Assembly: GCF_023159225.1 (NCBI RefSeq)
Contig: NC_063188.1
Span: 33,473,979-33,537,978 of the forward strand
Direction of reading: 5' to 3'
Origin: Perognathus longimembris pacificus
Lineage: Eukaryota > Chordata > Mammalia > Rodentia > Heteromyidae
Length of the DNA: 64,000 nucleotides
A model generated the notes under the pieces. The model was not told the origin of the DNA. It saw nothing but the letters and a program-made list of their open reading frames with translations, and did no database searches. Both the position numbers and the translations under genes were made by a program. The first letter of the stretch is position 1, and each line of letters begins with the position of its first letter. Positions 58,728 through 64,000 of the stretch are shown here, piece after piece.

Positions 58728-59300
58728 AAAACAATTACATAATAAAGTGAACAAAATAGTTCAAATATTTTTTCATGCCCCCAAACAACCATCTTGCATC
58801 TCTCCCCTGGGTACCTATGTTCCTTACTCTGTATGCCACTACTCTAGGGCATCAGTTAAACACTTTGGGACTTCAGGCCCCTTTGAGAGTCTGGTGGAAG
58901 CTATAGATTCTCTCCTCTCCTCTGATATCCATGCACAGATGCTTAATTTTTTCATACAATTAAACTCAGGGAGGTAGAGTGGGTTATGAACCTTCTGAAG
59001 CCTATTCTCAGACATTGGTTGAAGTTGCTGTGATCCGTATACTCTAATTTGGGGGGAAGCTGAGTGTATGGTTATTGTGCACAAAATGAATTAACAATGG
59101 TGAGGTACTATGGGAACAGAAGGTAGACGCAGGAAGACAAGTTAATAAACTGTTTCAAAATCCAATGTCAAATATACAAATGCAATGGCAATTGTGAGGA
59201 CTCAAGTTTGGAGTAGTGAGTGAAGGGTAATAATTATTTGAAATTATTAAGTAGTTCAAATCTCAGCCTGTCATCCCAATAGAAACTGTCTAATGGCAAT

Positions 59301-59328
59301 GATAATATGTGAGGGATAATATGTGAGG
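59301..59328. repeat. 14-bp tandem duplication
   Basis: gataatatgtgagg occurs twice in tandem. Confidence 0.9.
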
Positions 59329-59389
59329 GTGAAATTGGATAGACTACATGGGTCAGGGAACTGAAATAATGGTGCAGGGAAGTTTTAAG

Positions 59390-59580
59390 AACAGTATACT
59401 AGCCATTATTTTAAGCACTTTATATTAATTAATTTAATTAATCCAATCTCTGTGTGTTATATGTGGAGAACAGAGAAAAAAGCAGCTTGACTAACATTCC
59501 ACAGCTAGAAAATATCAGAGTAAGGATACAAAGTGGAGCAGCTCCACGATCTATGCCCATGTACATTATGTCATACTAAC
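59390..59580 (+). repeat. MIR fragment
   Basis: 'tgtggagaacagagaaaaaa' then 'ctaacattccacagctagaa' then 'gatctatgcccatg' follows MIR order, strongly diverged. Confidence 0.5.
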
Positions 59581-60087
59581 TCTTGAGAGTGATGGATGAG
59601 AAGTGAGTTGTGGAAAAAGTCTATAAGGGAATGGAGAAAAGGAAGAGCAGAGGTAAAGACTAGCCCCACTGAGCAACCATATAGATCAGTCACTGAGCTT
59701 GTGTTCTAATACCGGCATCAGCAGTGTCCTCATCATCCTCACCACCACCAAGAGCTTTCTATGTGTAAGGAAATGTGCTGTGCACTTTATGGCACATAGT
59801 GATTCTTTTGTCAATATCCACATGTTTTTTCCTGGTTGGAAAGAATCTCCAATTATATGAGTCTTTGTATAAGAGGCCTATACTTCATTTCCTTGTCTCT
59901 GAGTGGGTAGGTATTCTCTATTCCAGAAAATACCTGTGAACTTTCAATCTAAAACAATTGAAGCTAAGGTGATGAGAGAATTCAGTCACAGTGGTAGTTA
60001 CATGGCTGTGGTGATGATAATATAGTCACATTATTCCCATTTGTAGTTTTACTATTTCCTTCATACACTCACCTCTTCTGAAAGTAT

Positions 60088-60300
60088 ACAAAACACAGAT
60101 TGACAAACTATAAATCTGGCCCACCATCTGTGTATTCTAAACAAAGCTTTATTGTTAGCATAGCCATGGCCATTCATTTATGTGTTGTCTCTGGCTGCTT
60201 TGGTGCTACACTGGCAGAAGTGAGTAGTGGTGGTACATAGTATGCCCATAAAGCAGAAAATATTTACCATCTGTCCCTTGCCACAAAAGTTTGGCCACTT
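60088..60300 (+). repeat. hAT-type DNA transposon remnant
   Basis: 'aaatctggcccaccatctgt', 'acaaagctttattgttagca', 'ttgtctctggctgctttggt' and 'aaaatatttaccatctgtcc' belong to a very common mammalian non-autonomous hAT element. The precise name is not given because I cannot check it. Confidence 0.65.
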
Positions 60301-60399
60301 GTACTCTCCTTCTAGTAAACTGATTTGGGCGGGAGGGTCAATAAACAAAAAGCTGATTTCTTTTACATGTAACCAAGATCTTTAATTCCTGCTAATGAA

Positions 60400-60565
60400 T
60401 TATTTTATTATACAATAACATCTATAAAATAACATTGACAAGTAGGAGCTATCATTAACCTCGTGGAGAGGTAAGAAAACTGATACTGAGAGAGGTTATT
60501 TTCTCAGGATCGCATAGCCAGGAAATGCTAGGAAGTGACACCATTGAAATTCTGACTCAGATCAA
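60400..60565 (+). repeat. MIR
   Basis: 'aaaactgatactgagagagg' then 'tcaggatcgcatagccagga' in MIR order. Confidence 0.7.
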
Positions 60566-61420
60566 CTTTGGGAAAAAAAAAATGAAGAAAATGGAGATAG
60601 AGCAGTTAGCTGTCCCAGACCTCTTTGAGATAGCAAAGAAAAGGTAGTCATTTCCTCCAGTTGTTCTGAGGCACCCAAGTGATCAGTGCCATGGAAACGG
60701 AGAGGAGAAAGGAATAGAGATAGCAGCAGCTAGGTTTTGACGTGTTTATTTCCCTCTCGTCTGCTTCTATGCAAGTCTATTAAAATGTTAGTTAGAGCCT
60801 CTGTCAAAAAGTTATGCTGACCTCTCAATTCTTAGATCCTGTGACAGTGTTTTGCTTGCTGAGAAATCTAGAATGTGGCCCAGACTATACTACAGTCTGT
60901 AGAGTTTAAAATTTCCTCTTCTAGGTCACTGAGACCTACACTGAATTCAGATGATGGGAGCCAAAGTGCCCATTGTTTCCATTACAAAATGTCCTTTAAA
61001 GACACATTGTAAGATTTACTCAGTAATTCTATCCACATAAGCAATACACAGTTTGTTCCCTTCTTCAAGATGGTTCATATGCAGATTAGCATAAAATCTA
61101 ATTTCACAAGCAACCTTCACTTTTCTCAATGTGGCTTGGGTATATAGTCACTTTCATCGTGGACTCAATGGTCTGGGGACTTTGCTAAATGCAGAGCCAT
61201 TGACTACAGACCTTTGGAGGAATAGGAAGTGGGGTTGAGGTTTGGGTTCTGAAAAAGGTTCTGGTCTTTTGGTCTTATCCACAGAATCCCTTCCATGCGA
61301 TCCCTGTAAATGTGGATAATACCATGATATTCCCTCCAATTAACTGAGCAAATTAATGACAGACTATCTCATAGCAGTGACTCTTCTGTTGGAAGTGTCT
61401 AGGAGGAGGGAGGCTCAAAA
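60566..61420. other. intronic stretch, no recognised feature
   Basis: Unique-looking intron; no exon or named repeat. Confidence 0.5.
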
Positions 61421-61647
61421 TGCAGATTAGCAGGAGCTGGGAATATGGCCTAGTGGCAAGAGTGCTTGCCTCATATACTTGAAGCCCTGGGTTCAATTCC
61501 CCAGCACCACATATATAGAAAACGGCCAGAAGTGGCGCTGTGGCTCAAGTGGCAGAGTGCTAGCCTGGAGCAAAAACAAGCCAGGGACAGTGCTCAGGCC
61601 CTGAGTCCAAGGCCCAGGACTGGCAAAAAAAAAAGTGCAGATTAGCA
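61421..61647 (+). mobile_element. IDL-Geo-type dimeric SINE with 12-bp target duplication
   Basis: Insert 61433-61635: IDL half ('gctgggaatatggcctagtg', B-box 'gggttcaattcc'), Geo half ('ggccagaagtggcgctgtgg', A-box-like 'tggctcaagtgg') and a short poly(A). Flanks tgcagattagca are perfect at 61421-61432 and 61636-61647. The best-preserved copy here. Confidence 0.96.
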
Positions 61648-61652
61648 CTAGA

Positions 61653-61860
61653 TGTGATGGTACACATCTATAATTCCAGATACTTACATGAAGTAGTGTC
61701 ACAGGACAAGCAGGAGGCCAACCTTGGCAAAGTTATCAAGACTTTGTCATGAAAATAAAATTTGAAACAAAAAGGCTAGGTGCATAACTCAAGTAGTAAA
61801 GGGCTCGCCTAGCATGCACAAAGCCCCATGTTTACTCCTAGTACTGCAAAAGAAGAATGA
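61653..61860 (+). mobile_element. older 7SL-like/ID-like dimeric SINE
   Basis: Left half 'tagatgtgatggtacacatc' then 'aggaggccaaccttggcaaa' is B1/7SL-like. Right half 'aactcaagtagtaaagggct' then 'cgcctagcatgcacaaagcc' is ID-like, not Geo. The order recalls B1-dID-type dimers known from other rodents. Strongly diverged, so older than the neighbouring IDL-Geo. Confidence 0.6.
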
Positions 61861-61873
61861 ATGCAGGTTGGTG

Positions 61874-61980
61874 AAGAAGGCTTGGTAACAAACAGTACAA
61901 GAAATGTACCCAAGGCCTAACGTATTAAACTGTAACCTCTCTGTACATCACTTTGACAATAAATAAGAAAAAAAAGGCTT
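61874..61980 (+). mobile_element. L1 micro-insertion (~90 bp)
   Basis: Only 'ggtaacaaacagtacaagaa' to 'tgacaataaataag' of the L1 3' UTR end plus poly(A). The flanks aagaaggctt (61874-61883) and aaaaaggctt (61971-61980) are a probable short target duplication. Confidence 0.8.
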
Positions 61981-63004
61981 CTGGAGTATTATTGGACTGA
62001 TTCATATGTGTGCATGTGATTGGTCCCACAGAAATATCTTTGTTTTACTTTGCGATAGCATAGCCAGGGCACATCTGAAAGGTATTTGAAATCAAATGTC
62101 TTTTTGTTCTAGGTCAAGCCAAGATCTGTAGTACCTCTAGCCTCTTGGGGGGAGGGGGTATGCCTAGAACTCACAAATAAAAATCATACGCCCAGGAAAG
62201 ATATTAGGAATTTTATTATTAATTGTCTGCAGTTGGAAAGAAGTGGTGGTTTGAACAGTTGAACCAACTTTAAAGCTCACCCATCCCAACTATATCTGTA
62301 TTTTGCAACAGTATCTACAACTAATCACAATGCTATGACCATGATATGGAGTACTGGTTTATTTTCCAAAGCACTTTCCTGTCAACCATTTCAGCATCCA
62401 AGGAAATTCCATAATAAGGATAACTGTAGTTCAGTTGGTCATCGGGTCTTCTTTTCAACAGTTTGGGTGCATACCTATGTTTTTCCAGGTGCTCTACACC
62501 TAAGAGTTGGAGAAGTATAGTATTATTGATCCTCCCAAACATCAGTGAAAACATTGCTGAATGTATTGGAAGCATTTGCCCTTCACAGGATTTCTCACAT
62601 GCTCACAGAACTAAAAAGGATCATATGCCACAAATAAGCCCACAAACAGAAAATGCAACTCATACGATTTCCCACATCCTTTTCTCTCGAAGAGAACTAC
62701 AAGGGAAAATGTGGCATCTGTCATTTTATAGACATTGCTTAAACTATCCCAGCTTTGGAATAAGGCATTCATATCTTTAATGCCTATGACTCATGTTTGA
62801 TTTGGAGAGCGGTTGTCTCTATCCTGAAACTAACTGATGATGTAGATTGATGTTTTCCAAGCATATCGGATAACTTCTTTTGCTTACATAGGTACATATG
62901 TGATTTCCCTTTATGCTTCAATTATTATTTGGAGTAGAACTTTGCAAAATTCAGCTATACAATATATAACCTAGGGAGCTTTTAAAATCTAGGCTGTATC
63001 CTAC
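61981..63004. other. intronic stretch, no recognised feature
   Basis: No named repeat. Overlapping frames at 62333-62780 on both strands show no family. Confidence 0.5.
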
Positions 63005-63232
63005 TTTAGTCAATATGAACTTCCATAACAAAATATCATAGACTGCATGATTTAAACAGTGAAAATTTATTTTCTCAAAATTCCAGCTTCTGGTAGTAAA
63101 AATCAGGACACCAGCATGGCATCAACTCATTTAATCTTAACCAATTCTGTAAAGGTTCTGTCTCCAGTATAGTCACATGTAGGGCGAGAGCCCCAACATA
63201 CGAATTTTGAGTAAACATCCATGAGTCTATAA
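63005..63232 (+). repeat. old unclassified interspersed repeat
   Basis: 'cataacaaaatatcatagac' then 'gtgaaaatttattttctcaa' and 'ccccaacatacgaattttga' match a widespread mammalian repeat whose family I do not name. Confidence 0.5.
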
Positions 63233-63261
63233 TATACCCTAAGCCAATAAATTAAGTTCTT

Positions 63262-63700
63262 ATTTTTGCTTTTTTGTAATTTTATTGTTATTGTAGAATT
63301 GATGTTCAGAGGGGTTATAGTTACATGAATCAGGTAATGAGTAATGAGTACTATTTTTTGTACCATGTCTCCCCTTCTGTCGCTCTCTCCCAGTGTTTCC
63401 CTCCTGTACCCACCCACAAGATATCCAGTTCATTTTCCACAGTGTCTAGTGAGTATCACTGCTGTATTTGTTCACCTTTGTTCCACCTTTTATGTGTCCT
63501 CCTTTGCCCTCCCAAATACAAACAAAAACAAAATAAAAAGAAAATAAAAACAGCAACAATGACAACTAAAATGTCTTGTTTCCCTTTCTTGGCGTTCATT
63601 TCATAAAATATTTGTATGATGTTCTGAACATTTCTATTGAGCCTTTGTCAACCACCCCTATACATATCCTCCTTTGGCCTCAGTGTGTGAATGTCTAGAG
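63262..63700 (-). mobile_element. L1 3' end, antisense
   Basis: The complement contains 'gtaactataacccctctgaac' and a polyA-like start, related to the L1 tails at 38.2 kb. The extent toward 63700 is approximate. Confidence 0.6.
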
Positions 63701-63787
63701 TCCTATACTATTTATCATGTCCCAGAGTGTGTGCATATATTTATTTATTTAAATCATTCAGTCTGTTTACTTGTGGATTTATAGGCA

Positions 63788-64000
63788 TAATCCAATGGAC
63801 CACAAACCAGTCTCCATTAAAGCCACCAGCACAACCATGTTTGCTGCAGCATTGTTTATCATAGTCAAAATATGGAATCAACCTAGATGCTCCTCAGTGG
63901 ATGAATGGTTCAAGAAAATGTGGTATATATACACAATGAAATTCTGTGCTTCCATTAGAAAGAATGATATTGTACCATTCATAAGGAAATGGAGAGATGG
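63788..64000 (+). mobile_element. L1 ORF2 C-terminal fragment, running off the window
   Basis: 'taaagccaccagcacaacca' then 'gtggatgaatggttcaagaa' and 'gaatgatattgtaccattca' are the ORF2 end motifs in sense orientation. It continues past the window edge and lies opposite in orientation to the L1 tail just before it. Confidence 0.88.

Larger units (their letters stand above)
4232..64000 (+). other. Col4a6: Col4a6 large downstream intron, first ~60 kb
   Basis: No Gly-X-Y coding block flanked by AG and GT was seen anywhere after the exon, although the next Col4a6 exons should encode such repeats. COL4A6 is known for a very large early intron; in people, deletions causing Alport syndrome with leiomyomatosis break within this 5' region. 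The stretch is filled with SINEs, L1 fragments, MIRs, DNA-transposon remnants and simple repeats listed separately. Its 3' end lies beyond the window. An unrecognised small gene or ncRNA inside cannot be excluded by eye. Confidence 0.7.

Overview
This window looks like nuclear DNA of a rodent, most likely of the superfamily Geomyoidea (kangaroo rats, pocket mice, pocket gophers). The case rests on the repeats. Three insertions with intact target-site duplications (at 49.4, 57.6 and 61.4 kb) are dimers of a tRNA-Ala/ID-like left half and a second monomer, the architecture recalled from the literature as the IDL-Geo SINE of Geomyoidea. I could not run a database search, so the lineage is an inference.

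Only one stretch reads as a gene. An 81-base, phase 0/0 exon at 4151-4231 (+ strand) has a good acceptor, a perfect gtaagt donor, and encodes the mature amino terminus (7S region) of the type IV collagen alpha-6 chain, Col4a6. No further collagen Gly-X-Y exon was found by eye in the remaining ~60 kb. The window therefore appears to be the end of an upstream Col4a6 intron, one exon, and part of the very large 5' intron that follows. It would be X-linked by orthology. No complete gene, tRNA, rRNA, CRISPR array or prokaryotic feature is present.

Layout. 0-4 kb: intron with a compound TC/GT microsatellite, one SINE and a 5'-truncated L1 with a 17-base target duplication. 4.15 kb: the exon. 5-15 kb: MIRs, an antisense L1 tail, an L1 fragment nested in a SINE, AT-rich and CTTC simple repeats. 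15.6-16.9 kb: a GC-richer, unclassified block. 17-28 kb: MIR, a MER20-like element, SINEs and small tandem duplications. 28-35 kb: the L1-rich part, including a 971-base insertion with the L1 endonuclease site and an open ORF2 tail, a 112-base L1 micro-insertion, and an older antisense L1 split by a SINE. 35-49 kb: SINEs, MIRs, MER5-type remnants and a B1. 49.4-50.0 kb: three SINE insertions in a row. 50-64 kb: more SINEs and MIRs, two further IDL-Geo copies, old DNA-transposon remnants, and at the right edge two oppositely oriented L1 pieces.

The most interesting signal is in the repeats. About sixteen copies of a second dimeric SINE join a 7SL/B1-like left half to the same right half (Geo) found in IDL-Geo. 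The right half carries recognisable A-box- and B-box-like sequences. Several insertions have readable target duplications, so relative ages and unusual retrotransposition events can be read directly.
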